From Blepharisma japonicum (lineage: Eukaryota > Ciliophora > Heterotrichea > Heterotrichida > Blepharismidae): 64,000 bases of DNA. The stretch is taken from assembly GCA_949751835.1 (NCBI GenBank), contig CATKHK010000035.1, positions 186,001 through 250,000 of the forward strand, in the 5' to 3' direction. Positions 42,875-54,782 of this stretch are shown piece by piece; the stretch's first letter is position 1; the number at the start of each line of letters is the position of its first letter. The translations under genes and the position numbers were made by a program. A model generated the notes under the pieces. That model was given only the letters and a program-made list of their open reading frames with translations. It was not told the origin of the DNA and did no database searches.

Positions 42875-44461
42875 ATGGAAGAAATCAAAAGAAGCAAACA
42901 TAAACTAATATCAGCTTCCCATACAGCTGTCAATTCATTAGCATTTCCATTGGTGCAGGTATCTCACAAAGCCTTCTTCAAGGGAACAAGTGTTTTCGCA
43001 CAATGGGTTGATAGCGCAATGAATACATTAGATAATGTAACCAATGAAAGTTTGTCATGGGTAAAAAATATATAGTTTAGCGAAGGCATTAGAAGTTTTG
43101 CAAGTAAAGCAGAGATGACAGCACATTCGGGAATTGCCAGTAGCTATGAAACTTGGGTCAACGGTTTAACATCTCTTAATTCATCATTAGCAAATGAAAG
43201 AGTTGAAGTTGAGAATTACTTCAAAACGAATGGAATTGATCTTGAAAAGTCATTAATTTCTTCGGAAAGCTGGAATCTGATGGTTGATATTTATAAGTTT
43301 ATCAACTTGTATAGACAAGATCTTCCAAATATTTCTATTATAGAATTTATAAGATATTTGCAAGCGTATACATCAATGCAAAATGCAGAAGAAAAGACTG
43401 TAAATAGATTTATTGAGTGGCTAGATGTTAAAAGCGAGGCAGATTTGCTTGAAATGCTGTATTATAGGAAATACTCTATGGCAATTTATGGGAAAAATGT
43501 TATAAATATTCTTGTAGGCGGAAATTACCTTGACATTCTTAGATCTATTCCTGATCGCGAAATATTTGCACGGCACTGTGGAATTGAAGAAAATGATATT
43601 TTTGTTTGTAGATTTTCTTCTGATAAATTTACCCCTGGGCATGTTTTATCAGTTGACCATTCTTCCAGAAACTTAGTTTTAACAATAAGAGGTACTTATT
43701 CAATTCATGATATATTTACAGATATTAATGCTGAGAGCTGTGATTATACTTATATTGATCTTGAGACTCAAGTAGAAGTTTCAGGCGCGGTTCATAGTGG
43801 GATGATGACTTCTGCAAACATTTTATCACAGATGCTAAGACAGATGGTTATTGATGAATCTAAAAAATTAGATGGATATAGTTTAATTCTTACTGGGCAT
43901 AGCTTAGGTGGTGCTGTAGCAAGCTTGCTGACACTTATGTGAAGTTCTGATCCTGAGTTTAGTCATTTGAAAATAAGAACTTTTACTTTTGGATGCCCCT
44001 GCGTTGTTTCTAGCACATTGAATGATATACTAAAAGAGAAAGTTTTGACAACTATGCACGGAAATGATATGTTTGCAGAATTCTCAATTGGACATATTCG
44101 GAATCTTTGTAAAGTTATAGAAAAATTAAAGCAAGAAGAAGATTCTGGAAATATAGATATTAGCTGGCTAATAAATGCAGGAGAAGATGATATACCAAGA
44201 GTATATGAGCTTTGAAAGTTCGTTTTTGAAGATTTACAAGATGAGGTCTTACAGCCAGCAGGAAAAATTTATCACTATTTTGATGAGAAACGACATTTAG
44301 AAAATATTGTAATTAATAAACCTGAAAACTTAAGGTTTTGTGGCGGATGGGCAATGTATGATCTCTATTCCAAAATTCACATAGCCAAATCCTCATTCAG
44401 AGACCATCGGCCAGATATTTATGAAGATTCATTACGCTGGATTTCAGAGAATCTAAATTAA
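42875..44461 (+). CDS. Class 3 lipase (diacylglycerol-lipase-like)
   Basis: 523 residues with one 15-nt intron (43061-43075) and TGA=Trp at 43940-43942 and 44213-44215. The start is the ATG at 42875; an earlier non-ATG reading is not needed. The alpha/beta-hydrolase core has LVLTIRGTYSIHDIFTD, then the nucleophile elbow GHSLGGAVAS (Ser338), a candidate Asp in HGNDMF and a candidate His near FRDHRPDIYEDSL. This matches the lipase_3 family and is closest in pattern to DAGL enzymes that release monoacylglycerol. No N-terminal membrane helices are visible, unlike animal DAGL. A metabolic or signalling role is possible. Confidence 0.87.
43061..43075 (+). other. 15-nt intron (lipase gene)
   Basis: GTAAAAAATATATAG, phase 0. 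The intron's own TAG would stop translation if retained. Confidence 0.9.
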
Positions 44462-44499
44462 GCAAGCTTATGGAAAATTAAAATAATTTATTTCAAAAA

Positions 44500-46176
44500 T
44501 TAGCTAAGAGCAATGTCCAAAAATTTATTCCATTCAGCAGGCTTGTGCCTTTGAACTGCCATTGATAATGTTTTTATTTTATTTACTACATGATCGATGT
44601 TATCAAATTTGGGATTAATGATTTCTGACCTCAATTGAGGATTAATTTGAATCCCTAATATCATCATTTCTAATAGTTCTGTGTACTCAAATAAGGATGA
44701 TGATGCTAATTTTCCTAATTTAAAATTTCTTTTCAGTCGTTTTCAAGTGACTCCGATTTCATCATTTTCATCATACATCCTTGGACAAAAATATCTGCAA
44801 ATTCCTTTATCCTCTTCTTCTAAAGTTTTTAGCACAAGCAGAGATGGGATAATAACAAATAATTCAGCATCAGAGCATTCTAGCTGCCGCTGGAAATTAT
44901 GATATTTTTCTGAGATTTTTTCAATGAGTTTGTGGAGATATATAACTTTATTATACCTTTTTGAATTTAATATATAGGCTTTTCCGCGTTCCCAGCTTTC
45001 TTCAAATTTAACGAGTCCTTCAACTAGGTCTGGATTATTTTTCAACTGCGGATCAACTACTTCGATGTTAATTTCATATTTCCGAAATAAGGCTCTTAAT
45101 GAAGTAAATGAATGTCTGATCTTATCAGCCAAATTTTTAAGTGGGTTGTTTTGGGTCATTCTTCTGGATATCCCTTCAGCAGCAATTAATATATCAAGGG
45201 TAAGATCATCTCTGCCTTTTCCTTCTATATTTGCGACAGAGTTTATTTTCCCTAATATTTTTACAAATCTTTCTCTGCACTGATTATATTCTTCATTTTC
45301 AAATATTAATTTCCCCCTAGATCTACCTTTTGCTTCAAGCAAGAGCATCTCTCTCTCAATATCAATACCTTCGGTAATATACCTTCTTGCATCAGTCTCA
45401 ATAACCATCAACTCATGAACATACAAATTCTCAAAATCTACCCAATTATTATCAAATTCTTGTAAGGCATTAGTCAAACACAAAATGACTTCTCCTACAA
45501 TCCCTACGGTTGTTTCTTCACAGATCCTATTATATATTTCTCTTAAATCTATTTGGAGCTTCGAAAAAGAGCTATACAAATTTCTCCCAGCCTCCAAAAC
45601 TTCTTGTGAAAATAAATATTTTTCTCCATTGACATAAAGGTATGGAAATCCTTCTTGAGCAGAATCAAGAATTTCAGTAAGATAGCACAAAAATCCTTCT
45701 CTATAAAGTACTCTATAGGCGTTAGAAAAGACTTTTCGATAGCTTCTTGATCTACAAAAAGCTTTAAAAACATCGCAAAGCCTTTCTATTTGATTTAAAA
45801 ATTTTTTACATGCCGCTTGGCCTTCTTCAGAATCGAGATCATACTTCTGATCGTCAGTCCTTATGAGTTGAGAACTACAAATGACTGTGTGCTCTAATAA
45901 CAAAAAATCAGAACTTCTCCGAAACTCTTCAATGTCACTTAGTGGTCTAGCAGGGGCTGTTGAAGCTCTAAGGTTTAGGTGCTTATTTGAGTATTCTTCA
46001 GTTGAATTGAGTTCATCTTTTTCAGAAAAACTAGTATCACTGGAGTTTTCTTCAGAAGATTCATATGAATTATTATTTTTTTCTGCTTCATGAAATTGAT
46101 TATCATTCGATCTAGTGTTTACTTCTGAGGAGTTTTGGTATATCTGGTTTGGAGATTGCTGGAAGTGATTTTGCAT
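44500..46176 (-). CDS. Hypothetical protein, 558 aa, beside the assembly gap
   Basis: TGA at 44743-44745 reads as Trp, and the frame then runs to TAA at 44500-44502. The start is placed at the ATG 46174-46176, nine bases from the N-run; an upstream exon hidden in the gap cannot be excluded. The first 100 residues are acidic, Ser/Asn-rich and disordered. The rest is helical with folded-looking segments (RVLYREGFLCYLTEILDSA, IVGEVILCLTNALQEFDNNW, FVIIPSLLVLKTLEEED). No catalytic motif or known domain is recognised. Its stop lies 39 bp from the convergent lipase's stop. Confidence 0.7.
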
Positions 46177-46185
46177 TTTTATTAA

Positions 46186-46285
46186 NNNNNNNNNNNNNNN
46201 NNNNNNNNNNNNNNNNNNNNNNNNNNNNNNNNNNNNNNNNNNNNNNNNNNNNNNNNNNNNNNNNNNNNNNNNNNNNNNNNNNNNN
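46186..46285. other. Assembly gap, 100 N
   Basis: Exactly 100 N, the usual placeholder for a gap of unknown size in a scaffold. Content between the flanks is unknown. Confidence 0.99.
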
Positions 46286-46786
46286 TTAAGTAATTTTAAG
46301 ATCAACAATCATGAAAAACAGCCAAGAAATAAATTAATACAATTACAATAATAAATCATTCTATATTAAATAATTGGTTTTCTTTCAATGCACTTATATA
46401 AGATTTATAAAGAAAATGACTTATTCTAACTTTTATGTAACCTTATTTTAATGCATGATTTGAGATCCTAAAAATAATCTTTTAGCATTTCTGTTCAATA
46501 AATAAAATTTTAAGGATTTTATTACATAAATAGTTAGCATGGAAAAAATAATTTAATAGAAATTTGTTTATTTTTCACATTGAGTCAAAACTTGCTCTTC
46601 AATTAAAGTAATATTGACTTTTATATATGCCTACAGCAATTGTTGTAGCTTGAAAATAATAAAATACAGTTCGATAATTATCATCTATAAATTTGAATTT
46701 AAAAGCAATAATCCTAAATCTTCTAATATTTGATTTTCTATTTTTTATCAACTTTGCAAATTTATAATAAATCGCATATAATAAAT
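46286..46786. other. AT-rich spacer after the gap, nothing identified
   Basis: About 500 bp without a supported frame. Confidence 0.5.
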
Positions 46787-47985
<1,199 letters not shown>

Positions 47986-48196
47986 TTCAGACAATTTTTG
48001 CTCGAAATCAAGTAATTCACAAAAAAAGATAAATAATAATTATCATTAGTTAAGCTTAAAAAATAATTCATTGTGCCACTAAATATATTCGTTTTGGATA
48101 TATGAAAAAGCAATCATTGGTGTCAAATAATCCTTGGGCACAAAAATCAAATTAATCTCATTCAATATTCCTAACTAAATCTATTATTTGTGAATT

Positions 48197-48643
48197 TTAG
48201 GCTGGCTCAAACCTACTGCCCTTCCCTTGTCTACTTTTCTTGATATCGCTTCTTTTCTTTTTTTCTGAAATTCTCTTTTCCTTAACTTCATCCTCCTCTT
48301 TAAATATTTCAGTCTTTACTCTTACAATCACAGGTTTTTCAGCTTCATCAACCATCTCTTGGATTTTTTGAATAGCATCTTTTAAATTATGCTTTTGGTC
48401 CCTAAATCTCTGAGAAGTCACAAAGAGTTCTCCTTCTTTATTGATGGAATTGTGATATAATTCTTTCAGTCGATCTTTCACATTTTCTGGAAGTCATGTT
48501 GCGTCGTCAACTGAAAACCTAAGATCTACTTTTGTACTGACTTTATTTACATTTTGCCCTCCAGGCCCAGAAGACCTGCAAAAAGAAGCTTCAAGAAGCT
48601 CTTGAGGCACTCTAATAATAAAGCGCCTGACAATCCTAAACAT
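48197..48643 (-). CDS. ArfB/ICT1-type peptidyl-tRNA hydrolase
   Basis: 148 residues from the ATG at 48643, one TGA=Trp (DATWLPENV). GGQ is at residues 28-30 in [20 protein letters not shown], the release-factor catalytic loop without codon-recognition domains, followed by [10 protein letters not shown] and a Lys/Arg-rich tail ([16 protein letters not shown]) that fits in the ribosomal mRNA channel. This is the ArfB/YaeJ/ICT1 family, which rescues stalled ribosomes, in eukaryotes mostly in mitochondria. The first 15 residues ([14 protein letters not shown]) could be a targeting signal. Its ATG is only 3 bp from that of the divergent capping protein gene. Confidence 0.92.
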
Positions 48644-48646
48644 AAT

Positions 48647-49429
48647 ATGGAAGGGAGTGAAGTCAAGCTAAGAGTGATTCAATATTTTCTCAGAAACACT
48701 CCTGTAGGAGAACTCAAAGAAGTTTTAAACGACTTAAAAGTGATTATTGGAGAAGAAATATTAGAGCAAGAAACAATTCAAGACACTCTTGTCGAATGCT
48801 TAGCTTCTCATGGCACAACTGTTGCTATTAACGACAGCCAAGCCATGCTCACTCTTCAAGGAAGAGCGGGAAACCGTTTTACTGATCCTAAGCTGTCAAA
48901 AAGCTTTGTTTTCAACACCCATACTTTTGAAGCCGAATCTGTTGAAGAAATTGAGCCTCAAAGTAGCAGAGCTCAAGCTATCCAATCCAAGCTTGATCAA
49001 TATATCAGTCAGCATTTCTCAGAAACGGCCCAAGCCAGAGTTTTCAGCACAGAAGAAGGCTTTTCTATATTTATAGCTTCTCCAGTTTTGAACTTAAGAA
49101 ATATGTGAACTGGAGAGTGGATTAGCAATTGGAAAATCGCTGGCACAAAATTAGATGGAGAAATCCATATAAGAGCCCACTATTTTGAAGAAGGAAACTT
49201 GCAATTGGACCAAAAGAAAGAATTCAGCAAAAATATTGTAGGAGATGACGATGAAGCTTTTTCTCAGGCTGTGAGTAGGGCTATTTTTGAGTTTGAAGAC
49301 CAAGTACATAGAGGAATGCATACACTATATGAGCAAATACCTCAAACCTGCTTTAAATCTATGAGAAGAGCACTCCCAGTAACCCATACCAAGTTTTCAG
49401 AAATTCATCGCACCAAAATGCTGTCTTAA
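48647..49429 (+). CDS. F-actin capping protein alpha subunit
   Basis: 260 residues starting [10 protein letters not shown]; a longer non-native upstream reading overlaps the divergent gene and was rejected. TGA at 49106-49108 is Trp (RNMWTGEW). The C-terminal half carries the typical capping signature: [11 protein letters not shown], the strands [17 protein letters not shown], and the helix region [18 protein letters not shown] followed by the C-terminal tentacle ([15 protein letters not shown]). CapZ alpha pairs with a beta subunit to block growth at actin barbed ends. The beta gene is not in this window. Confidence 0.93.
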
Positions 49430-49477
49430 GCTAATTAATTTACTATTCAATAATAATCAACTTGGGTTATGAAATTA

Positions 49478-51757
49478 TTATCCTTTTCTTGCTTTATTCT
49501 GAGATGAAGGTGGTCTGGGCTCAGCACCTTCTTTTTTCCTGGTTGCAGTTCCAGGCCTTTTAGCAGCACTTCCAGGTCTCTTACCACCAGAAGATCTTCT
49601 TTCGTCTTCAACAGCAAAGGAGTAGCTTTCTATTGGGACAAATGACGTATCGCTTTCTATATCGTTAAGGATGCTGGTAATAATGTTTCTAAGTTTATCT
49701 GAAACAATTCCATTATAGTCTTCTGTTGTCCTTTCTGGCAGATCTAAATCCAATGTGATGATGTTTTCATGCCTGAAACGAGTGTTTGCGTCACCTAAGC
49801 CTCTCGCAATTCTGGCGTATTCTGAAGTTGGCTGCTTAAGACCCACAGCACTCTGAGGTCTTTTTGAGTTCACTTGCTTAGAAGCAGCCTTAAGAGGCTG
49901 CAAAACCCAATCATCTTCAGCTTCGTCCCAAAGTGCTCTTTTCTCTATTTTTTCTGATTCTTCTTTTGGCACAAAATTTTCTATCAGTGTGCTTTTTAAT
50001 TTCAGCTGTTGAGTTAGCACCCTAATAGTGTCCATCATGTCTTCTTTTTCCTTTTGTATTTCTTGCTTCATATCTCTCAAATCAGTTGCAGTGCTCTGGT
50101 ACTTGCTCCACAATTTTTTTAGTTTTTTATTTTTCGTATCTAATTCTTCTTGCAAAGAGTTAAACTTGTCGACTAATTGGAAATTGAGCTCTTCTTTTTC
50201 TTTCAGCTGCCTTTCTAGCAGCATTTCTTGCTTTCTCCTTTTTTCGACTTCTTGTTTGGCTTTCTGCAGCTCTTGTTCTTGGGTTACAGCTTGTTCCATG
50301 ATCTGAGTGCCCACACAGACTTTTTCTTCCATTTCTTTAAGCTTCTTTAAAAGTCTTTGCTGCTTTTCTTTTGCTTTTCTTTTATGCTCTCCTTTTTGTT
50401 TTAAAGCTTCAATAAGTCTTGCTTTTTCGTCTTCTGCGAGATTCTTTTGTGCCTCAATTCTCTGGATTTCTGCTTGGGCGGTTTGTTCGATTTCTAACTT
50501 TTCACGTTCAAGCCTTGCTTCAACTTCTCTTATCTTTTCTTGGTCCTCAACGTATACGTGCTTTTCTACTTCAATAACTTCTTGGCGACCTCTCATTTGC
50601 ATGCCTGGGATGCCTATTTGTCCACCTCCTCCAGTTCCATGGAGTTCTAAAGCAGCTTTCAATTTTGCAATTTCATCTTGATATTCCCTGAGAAGGGCAT
50701 CTTTAGGATCTTCATTGATTTTTGGCTTATTTTGGATATTTTTCGCTCTGTTGGCATATCTCAAGGTGCTTATGGTTTCATCATAGTTCCAATCAGCTGG
50801 GCCAATGTTTGCAATCATAAGGGTTTTTGTGTTCCCTCCCAGTGAATCTTGTAAGAGTCTGGTAAGTTTTGAGTCCCTGTATGGGATGTGAGAGGAAGCT
50901 CCATCAACAAGAGAAGAAATGACATTTCCTAAGGTGAGCAGCGATTTATTGATATTCGTAGCTTCTTTCAGTCTTTCTCCACTTGACTGAGTTTTGCTTT
51001 GTCTTTCGCTCCCAGCCAAATCAACTAAATTTAATTTTCCGACCCTATAATGTGTCACCCCATCTTTTCCAGTCTCACTTCTCTCCACTACAACGCTAAA
51101 AATAGAATGGGATCTTGACGAATCCTTATTCATTGCTGTTTGACCTGTATGTCTATTGAGTCTTCCTGCGTTCATGACTTCTTTTATTTCATCAACACTT
51201 TTAACAGCGAATAAGTTCAAATCTTTTACATAAAACCCTGTTTCAGGGTTTTCTTTGACGTCAAGCTTAGCATTATAATCTTTGGAAAGCAAATCATGGA
51301 TTTCTTCATTATAGATTTCTAGAAAAGAAGCACGGATCAAAAACTCGTTAGAAGGGTTCTGACCAACTGTATAGAAGATTTGATCAAAGGAACGCGGAAT
51401 AATACCTCGAAGCTCACTAGGCTCATCTCTTCCTTCCATAGTGAATGTCTTACCTGTTCCTGTCTGGCCATAGGCAAATATAGTACCATTGTAGCCTTCA
51501 ATGACGTTTTCAACAATTGGATAGCCGGTGTCAAGGTAGACTTGTTCTTGAGCTGAGTCAGAGCCATAGGTGCAATCATATGTAAATACCTTGATGGGTT
51601 CTGATGCATCAGCTTTGGGGTTTCTAATTGTCATTTCTCCACGATTACTGTCAACTGTGACAATGCACTGACGCGCGTCTCTAATTTCGTCATTTGACAT
51701 AGGGCGGCATCTCACAGCAACCTTGACGCATTCGGTTTTCTTAGCAACTGGAATCAT
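49478..51757 (-). CDS. Kinesin-2 family motor
   Basis: 759 residues in one exon. An N-terminal motor (about 8-345) has the P-loop GQTGTGKT, switch I NKDSSRSHSIF, switch II DLAGSERQ and the microtubule-binding HIPYRDSKLTRLLQDSLGG. The neck after NIQNKPKINEDPKDALLREYQ matches kinesin-2 (KIF3/FLA10 type), which drives anterograde intraflagellar transport. The stalk (about 355-600) is coiled coil, and the tail is basic and Pro/Arg/Ser-rich (KRPGSAAKRPGTATRKK). All four Trp are TGG. The start codon is 100 bp from the divergent tubulin ligase gene, another ciliary gene. Confidence 0.93.
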   Translation of the reverse strand: MIPVAKKTECVKVAVRCRPMSNDEIRDARQCIVTVDSNRGEMTIRNPKADASEPIKVFTYDCTYGSDSAQEQVYLDTGYPIVENVIEGYNGTIFAYGQTGTGKTFTMEGRDEPSELRGIIPRSFDQIFYTVGQNPSNEFLIRASFLEIYNEEIHDLLSKDYNAKLDVKENPETGFYVKDLNLFAVKSVDEIKEVMNAGRLNRHTGQTAMNKDSSRSHSIFSVVVERSETGKDGVTHYRVGKLNLVDLAGSERQSKTQSSGERLKEATNINKSLLTLGNVISSLVDGASSHIPYRDSKLTRLLQDSLGGNTKTLMIANIGPADWNYDETISTLRYANRAKNIQNKPKINEDPKDALLREYQDEIAKLKAALELHGTGGGGQIGIPGMQMRGRQEVIEVEKHVYVEDQEKIREVEARLEREKLEIEQTAQAEIQRIEAQKNLAEDEKARLIEALKQKGEHKRKAKEKQQRLLKKLKEMEEKVCVGTQIMEQAVTQEQELQKAKQEVEKRRKQEMLLERQLKEKEELNFQLVDKFNSLQEELDTKNKKLKKLWSKYQSTATDLRDMKQEIQKEKEDMMDTIRVLTQQLKLKSTLIENFVPKEESEKIEKRALWDEAEDDWVLQPLKAASKQVNSKRPQSAVGLKQPTSEYARIARGLGDANTRFRHENIITLDLDLPERTTEDYNGIVSDKLRNIITSILNDIESDTSFVPIESYSFAVEDERRSSGGKRPGSAAKRPGTATRKKEGAEPRPPSSQNKARKG

Positions 51758-51857
51758 TTTATAAATATGAAATTAAATCTAGAGAGCATAATAATCTAAA
51801 TTTAAATCACAAATAAATTTGCTTTATAGAAAATATTTTACATTTCTAATTATACTC

Positions 51858-54023
51858 ATGGATAAATCAGAATTTTCTTATGTTTCCGTTGCTCCAAAAA
51901 CTCAAACAATTAGAGGACCTCGAGAGTCGTCCAAAAACCAATGGGAAGGATTAACAATTGAAGGGACTGGAAAACCCCGAAAAGGTTTATTTACAATTTC
52001 AAACACTTCTCCGTATATAGAATATATGGAATCGAGGTGAGACAAGCTGCTTGACGAGCTTACTGAGTCTACACAATATAGAGTTCCAACTATAGATTTC
52101 CGAGATGCGAAGCCTCTAGGACAAGAAGTTTATTATAAATTTTATAAGGCAGATATAAAAATAGTGAAAAAAGTCTTGGAAACTGCTGGATTAATCCAGA
52201 CTATTTCACACGACTGAAGTATCCTTTGGTCATGTGGAGCTGCCAAGACTTTTCTCTATCAAAACTTAAACGAGTTCCAAAGAATCAACCATTTTCCGAA
52301 TTCAACTGAAATTACAAGAAAAGACAATTTATGCGGATCTATAGTGTCTATGCAAGAAAAATATGGGTACAAAGCATTTAATTTCGTCCCAGATACTTAT
52401 GTGCTACCTGATGAGTTCGCTGATTTTTATGCACATTTTCATAATGAAAAGAGCGCAAAGTGAATAATAAAGCCTCCAGCTTCATCACAAGGCAGAGGAA
52501 TATATTTAATTGATTCAATAAATGAAGTGCCAATTGATGAGCCTTGCATTATCTCTCAATATATTGAAAATCCGCTGCTAATAAATGATTTGAAATTTGA
52601 TATGAGAATTTATGTGCTGGTTACATGCTATGAGCCTTTAAGAATTTATGTTTATGAAGAAGGATTGGCAAGGTTCGCTAGTGAGCCTTATTCGCTGTCA
52701 CAAAAGAAAAATAGGTTTAGCCATCTGACTAATTATTCACTAAATAAGAAAAATGATAAGTTTATACAAAACCAAGATGCTCAGTGTGACGATATAGGGC
52801 ATAAATGAAGTCTATCAGCCCTTATGAGGCATTTAGAAACTGCTGGAATTGATGTAAGCTCAGTTTGGATCAAAATTTATGATCTAATCATAAAAACAGT
52901 AATTTCATCAGAGCAAGTTGTAACGGAAGAAGTGAAAAAACTCAATTTGAACTCGAAAAACTGCTTTGATTTATTTGGATTTGATGTAATTCTTGATTCT
53001 AACTTAAAGCCATGGCTATTAGAAGTAAATTTATCCCCTTCATTAGCTACTGACTCTCCACTAGATACCCATATAAAATCTAATTTGCTAATAGATGCTT
53101 TCAATTTGATGGGAATCCGACCATTTGATAAAAAAAGAGAATCTATTAATAAACTACAAAACAGACTTAAAATGCAAACAAAGTCAGATGCTTCTAACAG
53201 AACAGCTAGTCCTGGTAGAAAAGTTCCTTTTATACAGAGTGCAAAGTTTAAAGAAATTTTAAGAGACACTCTTGAAGAATACAAACGCCGAGGACATTTT
53301 ATAAGAATTTATCCATCTAGAGGTTCTGAATTCTATGATGGCTATATGGAGCCTATTAAGCTAGTTAACAGATATCTATATTCAGTATTATATACCGAAT
53401 CACTACCAAGAAAAACCCCCATTTATAGTAGCATCCAAACTCCTGAATTGGCGGTTACACCGAAACTTCTCAAAAGACATGAACGTCAAGTCAGCTCAGA
53501 AAAGCCAAAATCAAATGAAAAAGTTCTGCTAACTGGTGATGACGTGCTAATTGAATACATTTCTAGACTCTGCCATGCAGTGAAAGCTTTAAAAGAAGAT
53601 AAATTAAAACCTCAATGAAAACGCAGTATTGAGAAATTTATCACCCATCAAGTCTGGCATACGTCAGATATACGTCGAGGAAGCAATAACAGACTATGGC
53701 AAAGGCTTGAAAGTAGGCTAATCGAAATGAAAGAAAGAAGACGAAGACTTGTAGGAACCCCAACGGACGAATATGAAGAACAAAGAAGACAAGTCCTGCG
53801 ACAGTTTAGTGCTGCAGAACTGGAGTCAATGCTTAAGAGCTCATGCCGAAGCTCTGCGATTGAAATTATTTCAAGCCTATTCGATCTTGAAGGCCGCGGA
53901 ATTTTAAGTGATGTCATAAAGTGGCTGGCAACGGTTTCAGAAAAAGATAGAGTTCTAATACCGCTTGAAGAACAGATGAACCAAGAGACTACTATTTATG
54001 ATTCTATAGATGATACTTTGTAA
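51858..54023 (+). CDS. Tubulin tyrosine ligase-like glutamylase, TTLL5-like
   Basis: 721 residues after reading several TGA codons as Trp (SRWDKLL, HDWSILW, AKWIIKP, HKWSLSAL, PQWKRS). The ATP-grasp core has KPPASSQGRGIYLI, KFDMRIYVLV, HLTNYSLNKK and FDVILDSNLKPWLLEVNLSPS. The sequence following NYSLNKK (CDDIGHKWSLSALMRHL) is closest to TTLL4/5-type polyglutamylases. It adds glutamate side chains to tubulin tails. The C-terminal 250 residues are basic with a coiled segment and may bind microtubules. In a ciliate the substrate is probably ciliary and cortical microtubules. It diverges from the kinesin-2 gene. Confidence 0.9.
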
Positions 54024-54041
54024 TATATTTCTTATAATTAA

Positions 54042-54503
54042 ATGTCGCAAAGTTTAACCCAACTAAAATCAGTTTACCTTAAAAGTAACCATGTCGGCCA
54101 CAGAGTCAAAAAAAATAAACATTTGAAAAGTTTATCACATGTTCCAGGGAAGAGCTTGGGGAAACTGAATAATCCAGAAAAGAAGCAAGAAAATTGTGAT
54201 GTGCCGACTGTTAAACATATTCAAAATGACCATGAAAAGCTTTCAATTAAGATTAAGTGCGATGAGGACTTTCTCAGGCTTGAAAATTTGGGAGCCAGAA
54301 GCACATTGGCACGCACTGGACTCTTAGCTTTACAACAAAGAATAATCGAGTTGGAGTATGCGAAAGCAATTAAAACTCCGAGGAGCTATGGGATTGATGA
54401 AAAAAACTGGAGAATTGTAGAAGAAGACAGAGTTGATAGGCTGTATGATAAGTACCATCATTCTCCAGCCAATGTAAGTCCAATAAAAAGCATGATTTTT
54501 TAA
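54042..54503 (+). CDS. Hypothetical basic protein, 153 aa
   Basis: This frame starts 18 bp after the stop of the TTLL gene on the same strand. The N-terminal half is Lys-rich. The C-terminal half contains LRLENLGARSTLARTGLLALQQRIIELEYAKA and ends with YDKYHHSPANVSPIKSMIF. No domain is recognised. The tight spacing raises the question whether it shares a transcript with the TTLL gene, but in ciliates such spacing is also normal for separate genes. Confidence 0.65.
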   Translation: MSQSLTQLKSVYLKSNHVGHRVKKNKHLKSLSHVPGKSLGKLNNPEKKQENCDVPTVKHIQNDHEKLSIKIKCDEDFLRLENLGARSTLARTGLLALQQRIIELEYAKAIKTPRSYGIDEKNWRIVEEDRVDRLYDKYHHSPANVSPIKSMIF

Positions 54504-54782
54504 ATATGAAAACAAATATTGTGGGAAAGAAGTTGCAACTACTTTTGAATTTTATATAATTTGATTGAGTAAAATAAGATAAATGTTTTAGAATAACATT
54601 CTCATTACATAATTACTCGCCCATCAAAAATGGCAGAATATGAAAAGTTTAATAAGTGATTATTTTAAACAAAATTAAAACTTAAAATTAATTATATTGC
54701 TATTCAATTTTAGAAAAGTCAATTCAATTAATAATATTGTGCAAAATTAAAAGATTTATATAGGCTATACAATTTAATATAT

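Noticed and set aside
48554-48646. N-terminal extension of capping protein alpha
   Set aside because: It would overlap the GGQ-coding part of the divergent ArfB gene and starts without a family match; the ATG at 48647 fits the family.
50028-50681. Long Ser/Phe/Cys-rich open frames on the plus strand inside the kinesin-2 gene (and similar ones inside 31914-35957)
   Set aside because: They lie opposite coiled-coil codons (GAA, AAG) of a strong gene; the composition is that of an antisense shadow.
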